DNA of 48,843 nucleotides, from NCBI GenBank assembly GCA_025435555.1, contig JAIWWG010000158.1, forward strand, positions 1 to 48,843, read 5' to 3'. The position numbers were made by a program, and so were the translations under genes. The stretch comes from Chytriomyces cf. hyalinus JEL632 (taxonomy: Eukaryota; Chytridiomycota; Chytridiomycetes; Chytridiales; Chytriomycetaceae). Below are positions 1 to 8,052 of the stretch, piece after piece (within the stretch, counting starts at the first letter, position 1; each line of letters opens with the position of its first letter). The notes below the pieces were generated by a model. That model made no database searches. It worked only from the letters and a program-made list of their open reading frames with translations, and was not told the origin of the DNA.

Positions 1-1942
1 CTGCCCATGGTCCATGCTGCTGCAACTATTCCATCTGACTGGAGGAAGGCGCTCATTGTGCCAGTCTTCAAGAAGAAGGGATCTGATCAGGACATTGCAA
101 ACTACCGACCTATTGCACTGACAAGTACGATACGACGACTCTACGAGCGGCTGCTTGTTCCTGAACTTGGACCCGTAATGCAACAACTCGATGACTTTCA
201 AGGTGGCTTCAGACCCGGTCGGTCCTCGCTCGATCAAGCCATGGTTCTCCACGAAACCCTGAACACCAATGAACATGCTTCGACTATCCTGCTGGACATC
301 AAAGCGGCATATGACGAAGTCGATCGAAGGGTTCTTTGGCAAATGCTCACACAAGTCTTCGGCCTGGACGAATTCATGCTTGCACGGCTCCAGGATCTTT
401 TCGATCACAACTCGTGCTGTCTGGTGGTGGCTGGCGTGATTAGTGATCCGATTGACAACGAACGAGGTCTTTTGCAGGGTGCTACTCTGTCCCCGATTTT
501 GTTCAACTGTCACATCCATGGTCTCTCAATTCGGCTACGTGCTCCTGGAATCCCGCGAATTCGAATCAACGGTATCCATCTCAATAACCTCCTGTTTGCA
601 GACGATACGTCCTTGGTAGCTGCAAATCAACATGATCTCGCAGTCCTGCTCCGAACGTGTGAGGAATGGTCCAACACTGTCGGCATCCGGTTCTCGCCAT
701 CCAAGTGCATCTATCTCGGTCCTGTTCCAGCACTACGTGATGTACCTCTCAAGCTCTACAACGTGGACCTTCCATCCCAGCAATGTGCCCCGTATCTCGG
801 CATCCCTTTTGGCCAACACGGAATCAACTGGGCTCTGCTGGCAAAGGAACGAACTTCAAAAGCGCGTGGGTCATTGTGGCGCTTGGCATCGGTAGGTATG
901 AATGCAATGGGCTGGGCTCCTGCAGCTTCTGTTACTATCTACAGGAGTTTCATTCGGCCGGTCCTTGAATATGGCATTGCTCTCAAGCTCCCATCCGCGT
1001 CCACGCTCAAGTTGTACGAGTCGGTCCAACGTCTTGCACTACGGACTCTCACATCAACACCCCGCAACACGTCCACTGCCGCTCTCCACAAGCTGCTGCA
1101 AGTCGAACCATTCAAACACCGTGCTACCAGAGCTCAATCTCATGTGGTCCTCCCGATTGCATAACTCAACTGATCGTTCTATCCCGGCTGTTCGTTTCTG
1201 GCGCGGCGCTCTGCTTGGTGCTGACAAACCATTTCAGGAATGTCTTCCCCGCCTTGCTCGCTCCAACCCACTTGTGACTCATGTGGATGCTAAATGGATT
1301 GATTTTCGACAGCAACCACTGGTTCCCCCACCTCCAGCTGAAGTTCCGTTCCGGTACCCTCCGAAGCCAAAACAAGCGCTGTCTGACAATGCTCGCAAGA
1401 AGCTGCGCAAGGAATCCATCGTCAACCTGGACAACAACCTGGACACCATTGCTGGCGCAATCCAAGTCGAAACCAAAGACCCAGTCCGGCCGTATCTGAC
1501 TGCCTGCAAGGGAATTGACCGCAAGACACGCAACAACATCCTTCGCTGGACTCTTGGTGCCGTCACCCGACACGAACCGTGCCTCAAGTGCAACGACGTA
1601 CTGACCCGATCCCATGCTGCTGACTGTTCTGGTGCCACTGCTCTCCTGCGCATCAACTGGGACACGCTTGCACCTCCTGCCGGCCGAATGACCTGGCTTG
1701 ATACGATCCTGAATGAAGTCCGGAATACACCGCCCTCCGAAATCGACACGTACACCGAAGTCTCTTCTGCCGTAGCTCTCATCTACACCGAATGTCGCCA
1801 CCTCCAACAGCAAGCCAATGGCTACTGGGCCGAGCCAGATGCACCCGCACGACCACTGCCGCCTCGAAGACCGCGAAATCGCATACCTCAACCCGGGGGA
1901 GCCCCGCTTGGGCGACCACGGCAAAACCCGGAGCCTGGATAA
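1..1942 (+). pseudogene. ORF2 (reverse transcriptase) of A1, partial and frameshifted
   Basis: This is the reverse transcriptase and C-terminal part of family A ORF2. Visible motifs are NYRPIALT, QGGFRPGRSS, the catalytic LLDIKAAYD, GLLQGATLSP and LLFADDT, so the palm is intact in the first reading frame. A lost T near 869 and an extra T near 882 compensate each other but replace VIVAL with SLWRL. An extra base near 1128 then shifts the frame, which stops at 1164. The true C-terminus, with the CCHC finger, continues in the next frame from about 1129 to 1942. Apart from these indels it matches copies A2, A3 and A5. I infer a normal ORF2 with read errors. Confidence 0.85.
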
Positions 1943-2137
1943 TCAACCGTCAAGCCCGAACTGACCATACATATCTTATTACCTTTACCGATCATCTGTT
2001 TTCTTAACATTTCCGCACTTTACTTCTGATTCTTTGGAGTTCTTGAACTTTTTTTGAGTGATTTTTGCTATCTTTCAACCCCGCACTTGTGTTACTGTGT
2101 AACTTGATTAAAAGAAACTGAAAACGTTAGGGTTAGG
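1943..2137 (+). other. Family A 3' UTR (copy A1)
   Basis: This is the 195-base untranslated tail after the ORF2 stop. It holds an ATTAAA poly(A)-signal variant at 2107-2112, fourteen bases or so before the terminal telomere-like block at 2126-2137. No ATG occurs in it. Confidence 0.8.
2126..2137 (+). repeat. Telomere-like junction block, A1/A2
   Basis: GTTAGGGTTAGG, two units of a TTAGGG-type telomeric repeat, sits between the A1 tail (ending ACTGAAAAC) and the A-run (7 A) that opens A2. Confidence 0.9.
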
Positions 2138-2155
2138 AAAAAAAGTCTGTTTGAA

Positions 2156-4039
2156 ATGTCCACGGTCATCAAAAGCAGCAGCACCAACACCAAGCACCCG
2201 TTCGTGATGCTGGAGCTCAACATCGCAAAGCGCCTCAAGGGGACGGCTCGCTGTCCCGTGGCGGGATGCGGGTCGGCCTCTCTGAAGAGCCTTGGGGTGG
2301 GAGGGAATCCGAACCAGTTTGGGTTCTCCACCATCCAAATGCAGTGCACCACGTGCACCAAACGTTGCAGACTCAACGCAGCGCTGAAGGCAGGAGGGTC
2401 GGCCTCTGCGGACCTGTACGCAGAGTGGGAGAAGGCTTTCGGTAAGCTGGTCCCAGTCACTTCCACCACAGGCACAGCAGCAAAGCGCCGCCGCCAGAAC
2501 TCCGAAGCAGACACTGCCACTGCAGTCTCTACTTCCACACCCAGTGCTTCCCAGAGTCGTCTGATCCAACAGACCCTCTCATTTGCTGCAGCCACCGCTG
2601 GCCGCTCTGTGGATCAGCCACCAGCAGGCTCAGCAGGCTCAGCAAGCACAGCAACAACCTCAACAACCAATCTCACCACCCCAGCTGGTTCCGCAGGCCT
2701 TCCACAGAGCGAATTCAGCTTCATGGCACCCGCGCCAGCCATGCAGACCACCGCTGCAGCCTCCGAAATGTCGCCATCAGTGATTTCGAATGCATTTCCA
2801 CCCCCTGCTGTGCCTGCCACAGCTGTCAACTGGCAGCAGCGTGCAGAGGCAGCAGAGGCCGCTACAGCTTCCCTTCAGACGCAGCTGCAGTCCCTGATTG
2901 CGCTGCTGGCCCAGCTGGTCACCCAGATGCAGCAGGGCTCAGTTGGTGTGGGTAAGTCATCAGGCACAGCAAATGAGTGTCAGCCAACTGTGGCGCAGCC
3001 ATTGAGCACAGCAACAGCCCTCTTGGCTTCCATCAGTGCTTCAACTGCTCCCACGCTCGCAGCACCAACTCCCAATGGAGCCCAGTCCACCCACGTGCAG
3101 CCCCATGTGCGTACCTCTCGAAAAAGCGGTCGTGGAGGTCGCACTGGACCTGGAGGGCGTATTGTCCCAGGTGCTGCCCCTGCCTCAACAACAACTGTTT
3201 CTGTACCCGTTGCTGTTGAAAACACTTCCACACAGGTTGTTGAAGCCGCCTGGTCCACTGTTGCACGTAATGGAACGCGTCGTGCCCCTCCACCATCTTG
3301 CGAATCTCGTCAACGCGCGCCGCAAACTCAGCAGCAGTATGATGAAAAAACACACCGCATGCGTCAAAAGAAGGCATTACAGATGGCGAAAGCTGTCCCT
3401 GAACCGAAAAAGTTTGCAGTGATCCGTGTTGAACTCCACAGCAGTCGTCAGTTGCGCGGATGTTCCTTCCGGGACCGGAAACATTTGATCGATGCGTTTG
3501 TGGGACAGATGGGGGTTCGCCACAATGTGGCTCTTACCTCATCTATTGGTAACTCCATCATTGAGCTGTATTGTCCGACTGATGTTGTTCTGGAAGTGGT
3601 GCGAGTTCTTAGGGAGCGTGGCCAACAAGTCCTCCTTGCAGCCTTCAACCCACTCATATCCGACATTGACGGAAATCGCCTTGACTCCACCCAGACAGAA
3701 AAAGCTGCCAAGCGCCTCGCGTTTTTGTGCAAAGCCGCACGTACTGTCAATCTCCGTGCTGCCATCCTTGCCGGTGCCTCTCAGCAACTCAAGGAAGCCA
3801 CGCAGAAAGTGTTTGAAACCATCCGAGGCTCCCCATCCGACTCCCTTCTTGCACCCCCACGCCCCCACCGTAGCGCGTTTGCGAAATTTGCTGCCCCAGA
3901 CACACTGTCGCTAACTGATTTTGTGACTCTCGACCCAGTTCCGGAATCTACTGAGTTTGTCGATAGTCAAGACGATGTTGCCATGTCTGTGTCCAATCTG
4001 GATCTTGGTCCCGCGGCTGACGCCGCCGACCAAGAATGA
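2156..4039 (+). CDS. ORF1 protein of family A LINE (copy A2)
   Basis: A 627-residue protein presumed to bind element RNA and form the ribonucleoprotein with ORF2p. Cys33, Cys38, Cys64, Cys67 and Cys71 form a zinc-ribbon-like cluster (C-x4-C then C-x2-C-x3-C). KRRR at 110-113 may be a nuclear localisation signal. Residues 120-220 are Ala/Ser/Thr/Pro-rich and low complexity. Residues 226-260 look like a coiled coil or long amphipathic helix. A basic Gly/Arg stretch lies at 321-335. Residues about 419-500 look like a small alpha/beta RNA-binding domain ending in the motif AFNPL, shared with family B. The start is the first ATG of the element, only 18 bases from its 5' end, with a purine at -3. 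The stop overlaps the ORF2 start in ATGA. Functions are inferred from position and composition. Confidence 0.9.
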   Translation: MSTVIKSSSTNTKHPFVMLELNIAKRLKGTARCPVAGCGSASLKSLGVGGNPNQFGFSTIQMQCTTCTKRCRLNAALKAGGSASADLYAEWEKAFGKLVPVTSTTGTAAKRRRQNSEADTATAVSTSTPSASQSRLIQQTLSFAAATAGRSVDQPPAGSAGSASTATTSTTNLTTPAGSAGLPQSEFSFMAPAPAMQTTAAASEMSPSVISNAFPPPAVPATAVNWQQRAEAAEAATASLQTQLQSLIALLAQLVTQMQQGSVGVGKSSGTANECQPTVAQPLSTATALLASISASTAPTLAAPTPNGAQSTHVQPHVRTSRKSGRGGRTGPGGRIVPGAAPASTTTVSVPVAVENTSTQVVEAAWSTVARNGTRRAPPPSCESRQRAPQTQQQYDEKTHRMRQKKALQMAKAVPEPKKFAVIRVELHSSRQLRGCSFRDRKHLIDAFVGQMGVRHNVALTSSIGNSIIELYCPTDVVLEVVRVLRERGQQVLLAAFNPLISDIDGNRLDSTQTEKAAKRLAFLCKAARTVNLRAAILAGASQQLKEATQKVFETIRGSPSDSLLAPPRPHRSAFAKFAAPDTLSLTDFVTLDPVPESTEFVDSQDDVAMSVSNLDLGPAADAADQE

Positions 4040-7000
4040 TCAAAATCGCATTTTCGAATCTCAACGGGCTGTCTGGCAAAGCCGAAGAAGTCCTGAGATT
4101 CAAGTCTGCGCAATCTGTTGACCTTTCTTTAATGGTGGAAACGTGGCTCTCCCCAACATCCTCCATTCCTTTTCGACCACACCTATTTAATATCACAAGT
4201 ACAAACACGGAGGCAATTGCGGGAGGTCGGCGCAATTTTGGCGGCATTTTGGCGTTCTCAACTGCAACTCTCTCCCCCCAATTCCGAGTTATCTATGAAG
4301 ATCCCTTGGGGTTCTATTGCGCAATGCGCATCTCTGATCTTATCCTCATCACTGCCTACATCCCCCCCTCTGCTGACAATCGGGTAATCGGGGACATGCT
4401 TCAAAAAGCGGAAACGTTATCTGAAGGCTTTACGTTGCGTTGTCTTTTGGTTGGCGATCTGAACGCACGGATGACGGATGCTGGTGATTCACTCACAAAC
4501 ACACGTGGAACGTATATGCAGCAGGAACTGTTCAACTCTGGACTTGCGCTTCAAATCCCGGAGTCTGGGAAATGGACGTCGTGGGCTGGTGGTGGTCGAG
4601 GGATTCCGGATGTTGTACTCTCGAGCTTCCCAGTCTCTAACCTCACAGTTCATGAAGGCGAGTCACTTGGAGGTTCGGACCATCGGCCGCTGACATTTTC
4701 TGTGCCACTGGATGTCGAAACCAAGCCCAAGTCTTTTGCGCGCTGGAATGTTCGTCGCCTCACAACTGCCAAATACCATCAGCGTTTTGCTGAGGAGCTG
4801 GAGTCCACGCAGCAGGAGATCATGGATCAACTGGAATTGCTGCGAACACGCTTGGAAAGCCCTGCTGTGGGATACGTTGCGGGTGTATCACAGTGCGATG
4901 CACACACCGTGGCACCTGCAGTAGGCGCCAACCCTCCGGGAAGTACTTCCCATGCTTCTCTTGATCCTGTTACCCACACTGCAGATTGCCCCAGAGCCAC
5001 CACTCACATGTCTGACAGTCCTTCTCAGTCCGCTGGTCCATCCCACTCCCATCCACGTTCTGTCGATGCTCCCAACCCATCTACGCAGCAGGACATGTGC
5101 TTATGCCTGGAATTGCTGCGAACGAGCTTTGAAAGCCCTGCTGTGGGGTACATCGCGGGTGCATCACAGTGCGATGCACACACCGCGGTACCTGCAGTAG
5201 GCGCTCCCCTCCCGGGAAGTACTTCTCGCTCCTCGCTCTTGAACAATACTCACACACCAAACCGTGCTAGAACTCAAGAGTTGATCAACGAGGCCTGGGA
5301 ACACTTCCTGTCATGGGTCCGAAATGCTGCGTCAAAGTCAATTGGTGTCCTCCAAGTCTCTGACCATCTGCCATCGGAGTTTTGGACTGATGAGCTTGAA
5401 CAAAGTCGGGACAACGTGCAGCAAGAACTTGCGAACGTGCAACAGGAAATCGAGCGTGGCCAGTTGTCTCGTCTCGAAATCAAACGCCTTGCTTCCGAAC
5501 TGACCAACACTCAGCGTGCTTACCGGGCGGATCTGACCACACGCAAGCGCGTGCTCTTCGAAGATGCTGTCGATAAGCTCACAGTCCCACAAAACATGTC
5601 CTCGTTCATGCGCATGGTAAAAGGAGCCAAGTCGCGAAAAGACCGCACTGTCTGCAAACTGGACCCGGCGAAAATCAATGAACACGCTGCCCATTTTCGA
5701 ACTACCTTTGGAGCACCTCCGACTGGACATCCCCAACCTGGACCCCCTGCGCTTGAGGAAATCCAGTCGCGTCCAACTCAGGAAGTCTTCAACCCGGATG
5801 CGATCATGTCTGCGATTGCTGGACTCCCACTCGGAAAGGCTACTGGATCCGATGGAATTCCTGCTGAACTCATCAAAGCCGGTGGCGATCTCATGGCTGA
5901 CGTTCTCAGTGTTTTCCTGCCCATGGTCCATGCTGCTGCAACTATTCCATCTGACTGGAGGAAGGCGCTCATTGTGCCAGTCTTCAAGAAGAAGGGATCT
6001 GATCAGGACATTGCAAACTACCGACCTATTGCACTGACAAGTACGATACGACGACTCTACGAGCGGCTGCTTGTTCCTGAACTTGGACCCGTAATGCAAC
6101 AACTCGATGACTTTCAAGGTGGCTTCAGACCCGGTCGGTCCTCGCTCGATCAAGCCATGGTTCTCCACGAAACCCTGAACACCAATGAACATGCTTCGAC
6201 TATCCTGCTGGACATCAAAGCGGCATATGACGAAGTCGATCGAAGGGTTCTTTGGCAAATGCTCACACAAGTCTTCGGCCTGGACGAATTCATGCTTGCA
6301 CGGCTCCAGGATCTTTTCGATCACAACTCGTGCTGTCTGGTGGTGGCTGGCGTGATTAGTGATCCGATTGACAACGAACGAGGTCTTTTGCAGGGTGCTA
6401 CTCTGTCCCCGATTTTGTTCAACTGTCACATCCATGGTCTCTCAATTCGGCTACGTGCTCCTGGAATCCCGCGAATTCGAATCAACGGTATCCATCTCAA
6501 TAACCTCCTGTTTGCAGACGATACGTCCTTGGTAGCTGCAAATCAACATGATCTCGCAGTCCTGCTCCGAACGTGTGAGGAATGGTCCAACACTGTCGGC
6601 ATCCGGTTCTCGCCATCCAAGTGCATCTATCTCGGTCCTGTTCCAGCACTACGTGATGTACCTCTCAAGCTCTACAACGTGGACCTTCCATCCCAGCAAT
6701 GTGCCCCGTATCTCGGCATCCCTTTTGGCCAACACGGAATCAACTGGGCTCTGCTGGCAAAGGAACGAACTTCAAAAGCGCGTGGTGTCATTGTGGCGCT
6801 GGCATCGGTAGGTATGAATGCAATGGGCTGGGCTCCTGCAGCTTCTGTTACTATCTACAGGAGTTTCATTCGGCCGGTCCTTGAATATGGCATTGCTCTC
6901 AAGCTCCCATCCGCGTCCACGCTCAAGTTGTACGAGTCGGTCCAACGTCTTGCACTACGGACTCTCACATCAACACCCCGCAACACGTCCACTGCCGCTC

Positions 7001-7857
7001 TCCACAAGCTGCTGCAAGTCGAACCATTCAAACACCGTGCTACCGAGCTCAATCTCATGTGGTCCTCCCGATTGCATAACTCAACTGATCGTTCTATCCC
7101 GGCTGTTCGTTTCTGGCGCGGCGCTCTGCTTGGTGCTGACAAACCATTTCAGGAATGTCTTCCCCGCCTTGCTCGCTCCAACCCACTTGTGACTCATGTG
7201 GATGCTAAATGGATTGATTTTCGACAGCAACCACTGGTTCCCCCACCTCCAGCTGAAGTTCCGTTCCGGTACCCTCCGAAGCCAAAACAAGCGCTGTCTG
7301 ACAATGCTCGCAAGAAGCTGCGCAAGGAATCCATCGTCAACCTGGACAACAACCTGGACACCATTGCTGGCGCAATCCAAGTCGAAACCAAAGACCCAGT
7401 CCGGCCGTATCTGACTGCCTGCAAGGGAATTGACCGCAAGACACGCAACAACATCCTTCGCTGGACTCTTGGTGCCGTCACCCGACACGAACCGTGCCTC
7501 AAGTGCAACGACGTACTGACCCGATCCCATGCTGCTGACTGTTCTGGTGCCACTGCTCTCCTGCGCATCAACTGGGACACGCTTGCACCTCCTGCCGGCC
7601 GAATGACCTGGCTTGATACGATCCTGAATGAAGTCCGGAATACACCGCCCTCCGAAATCGACACGTACACCGAAGTCTCTTCTGCCGTAGCTCTCATCTA
7701 CACCGAATGTCGCCACCTCCAACAGCAAGCCAATGGCTACTGGGCCGAGCCAGATGCACCCGCACGACCACTGCCGCCTCGAAGACCGCGAAATCGCATA
7801 CCTCAACCCGGGGGAGCCCCGCTTGGGCGACCACGGCAAAACCCGGAGCCTGGATAA
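4036..7857 (+). CDS. ORF2 polyprotein: APE endonuclease + reverse transcriptase, family A (copy A2)
   Basis: A 1,273-residue enzyme for target-primed reverse transcription. The APE-type endonuclease fills about residues 1-225, with Asn8, Glu35 in VETWL, Asp141 and Asn143 in GDLNAR, Asp192, and SDH at 214-216. A linker (about 226-450) holds an internal tandem duplication. The reverse transcriptase covers about 590-960: SDGIPAEL, NYRPIALT, QGGFRPGRSS, motif A with Asp726, GLLQGATLSP, and FADD with Asp828/Asp829. A thumb-like region follows. A finger C1154-x2-C1157-x7-H1165-x3-C1169 and an Arg/Pro-rich tail end the protein. The start ATG overlaps the ORF1 stop as ATGA, so translation is probably coupled to ORF1. 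All catalytic residues are present, so the copy looks active. Confidence 0.96.
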   Translation: MIKIAFSNLNGLSGKAEEVLRFKSAQSVDLSLMVETWLSPTSSIPFRPHLFNITSTNTEAIAGGRRNFGGILAFSTATLSPQFRVIYEDPLGFYCAMRISDLILITAYIPPSADNRVIGDMLQKAETLSEGFTLRCLLVGDLNARMTDAGDSLTNTRGTYMQQELFNSGLALQIPESGKWTSWAGGGRGIPDVVLSSFPVSNLTVHEGESLGGSDHRPLTFSVPLDVETKPKSFARWNVRRLTTAKYHQRFAEELESTQQEIMDQLELLRTRLESPAVGYVAGVSQCDAHTVAPAVGANPPGSTSHASLDPVTHTADCPRATTHMSDSPSQSAGPSHSHPRSVDAPNPSTQQDMCLCLELLRTSFESPAVGYIAGASQCDAHTAVPAVGAPLPGSTSRSSLLNNTHTPNRARTQELINEAWEHFLSWVRNAASKSIGVLQVSDHLPSEFWTDELEQSRDNVQQELANVQQEIERGQLSRLEIKRLASELTNTQRAYRADLTTRKRVLFEDAVDKLTVPQNMSSFMRMVKGAKSRKDRTVCKLDPAKINEHAAHFRTTFGAPPTGHPQPGPPALEEIQSRPTQEVFNPDAIMSAIAGLPLGKATGSDGIPAELIKAGGDLMADVLSVFLPMVHAAATIPSDWRKALIVPVFKKKGSDQDIANYRPIALTSTIRRLYERLLVPELGPVMQQLDDFQGGFRPGRSSLDQAMVLHETLNTNEHASTILLDIKAAYDEVDRRVLWQMLTQVFGLDEFMLARLQDLFDHNSCCLVVAGVISDPIDNERGLLQGATLSPILFNCHIHGLSIRLRAPGIPRIRINGIHLNNLLFADDTSLVAANQHDLAVLLRTCEEWSNTVGIRFSPSKCIYLGPVPALRDVPLKLYNVDLPSQQCAPYLGIPFGQHGINWALLAKERTSKARGVIVALASVGMNAMGWAPAASVTIYRSFIRPVLEYGIALKLPSASTLKLYESVQRLALRTLTSTPRNTSTAALHKLLQVEPFKHRATELNLMWSSRLHNSTDRSIPAVRFWRGALLGADKPFQECLPRLARSNPLVTHVDAKWIDFRQQPLVPPPPAEVPFRYPPKPKQALSDNARKKLRKESIVNLDNNLDTIAGAIQVETKDPVRPYLTACKGIDRKTRNNILRWTLGAVTRHEPCLKCNDVLTRSHAADCSGATALLRINWDTLAPPAGRMTWLDTILNEVRNTPPSEIDTYTEVSSAVALIYTECRHLQQQANGYWAEPDAPARPLPPRRPRNRIPQPGGAPLGRPRQNPEPG
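4804..5238 (+). repeat. Internal tandem duplication in ORF2 linker (copy A2)
   Basis: Residues 257-309 (bases 4804-4962) and 349-401 (5080-5238) are diverged copies offset by exactly 92 codons. Both contain STQQ, LELLRT, ESPAVGY, SQCDAHT, PAVGA and PGSTS. The same duplication lies at 16172-16606 (A3), 41110-41544 (A5) and 47020-47454 (A6). Family B ORF2 lacks it. Confidence 0.9.
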
Positions 7858-8052
7858 TCAACCGTCAAGCCCGAACTGACCATACATATCTTATTACCTT
7901 TACCGATCATCTGTTTTCTTAACATTTCCGCACTTTACTTCTGATTCTTTGGAGTTCTTGAACTTTTTTTGAGTGATTTTTGCTATCTTTCAACCCCGCA
8001 CTTGTGTTACTGTGTAACTTGATTAAAAGAAACTGAAAACGTTAGGGTTAGG
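7858..8052 (+). promoter_or_regulatory. Family A 3' UTR: poly(A) signal, hairpin, possible promoter for downstream copy
   Basis: This is the reference family A tail (A2). It has T-rich tracts, a short perfect inverted repeat GTTAC-TGT-GTAAC at 8006-8018, an ATTAAA poly(A)-signal variant at 8022-8027, then ACTGAAAAC and the telomere-like block. It contains no ATG, so a transcript started here would present no upstream AUG before the next element. A promoter role is inferred from the near absence of a 5' UTR in the downstream elements. No core promoter motif is convincing. Other copies lie at 1943-2137, 19226-19420, 38250-38444 and 44164-44359. Confidence 0.5.
8041..8052 (+). repeat. Telomere-like junction block, A2/B1
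   Basis: GTTAGGGTTAGG follows ACTGAAAAC of A2 and precedes the 7-A run and CTCTCTTG of B1. It is the first junction in the window between the two families. Confidence 0.9.

Larger units (their letters stand above)
1..2137 (+). mobile_element. Family A LINE copy A1, 3' part only
   Basis: This is the 3' end of a family A non-LTR retrotransposon whose 5' part lies outside the window. It starts inside ORF2 at the codon equivalent to Leu628 of the complete protein, runs through the 3' UTR (1943-2137) and ends with the telomere-like block at 2126-2137. It differs from the intact interior copies by three single-base indels near 869, 882 and 1128. Their clustering in the copy at the window edge suggests sequencing or assembly error rather than biological decay, though I cannot exclude decay. 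Confidence 0.93.
2138..8052 (+). mobile_element. Family A LINE, full-length copy A2
   Basis: This is the reference full-length family A element, 5,915 bases. In order it holds an 18-base 5' UTR (A7 then GTCTGTTTGAA), ORF1 (2156-4039), ORF2 (4036-7857), a 3' UTR of 195 bases, and the terminal telomere-like block. The APE-type endonuclease, reverse transcriptase and two-ORF layout identify it as a non-LTR retrotransposon. No RNase H domain is visible. No target-site duplication can be defined, because both flanks are other elements joined through telomeric repeats. TRAS/SART elements of insects, MoTeR of Magnaporthe and GilM/GilT of Giardia are known telomere-associated LINEs. I infer a similar niche but not common descent. 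Confidence 0.96.

Noticed and set aside
2138-2144. A-run at junctions read as the poly(A) tail of the upstream element
   Set aside because: It is absent at the B4/A4 junction where the upstream 3' end is complete but the downstream 5' end is truncated, so it travels with the 5' end. Poly(A) origin is not fully excluded.
2951-2957. GGTAAGT, a perfect 5' splice-donor consensus inside A ORF1
   Set aside because: The reading frame is continuous with coding character on both sides and no matching branch and acceptor pair is obvious, so an intron is not needed.
5338-6435. Minus-strand open frame of 365 codons antisense to the reverse transcriptase, repeated in each A copy and extended to 388 codons at 35661-36827
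   Set aside because: It lies wholly opposite ORF2, has no recognisable domain, and its extension at A4 simply crosses the junction into a B 3' UTR. Best explained by codon bias of the sense gene.
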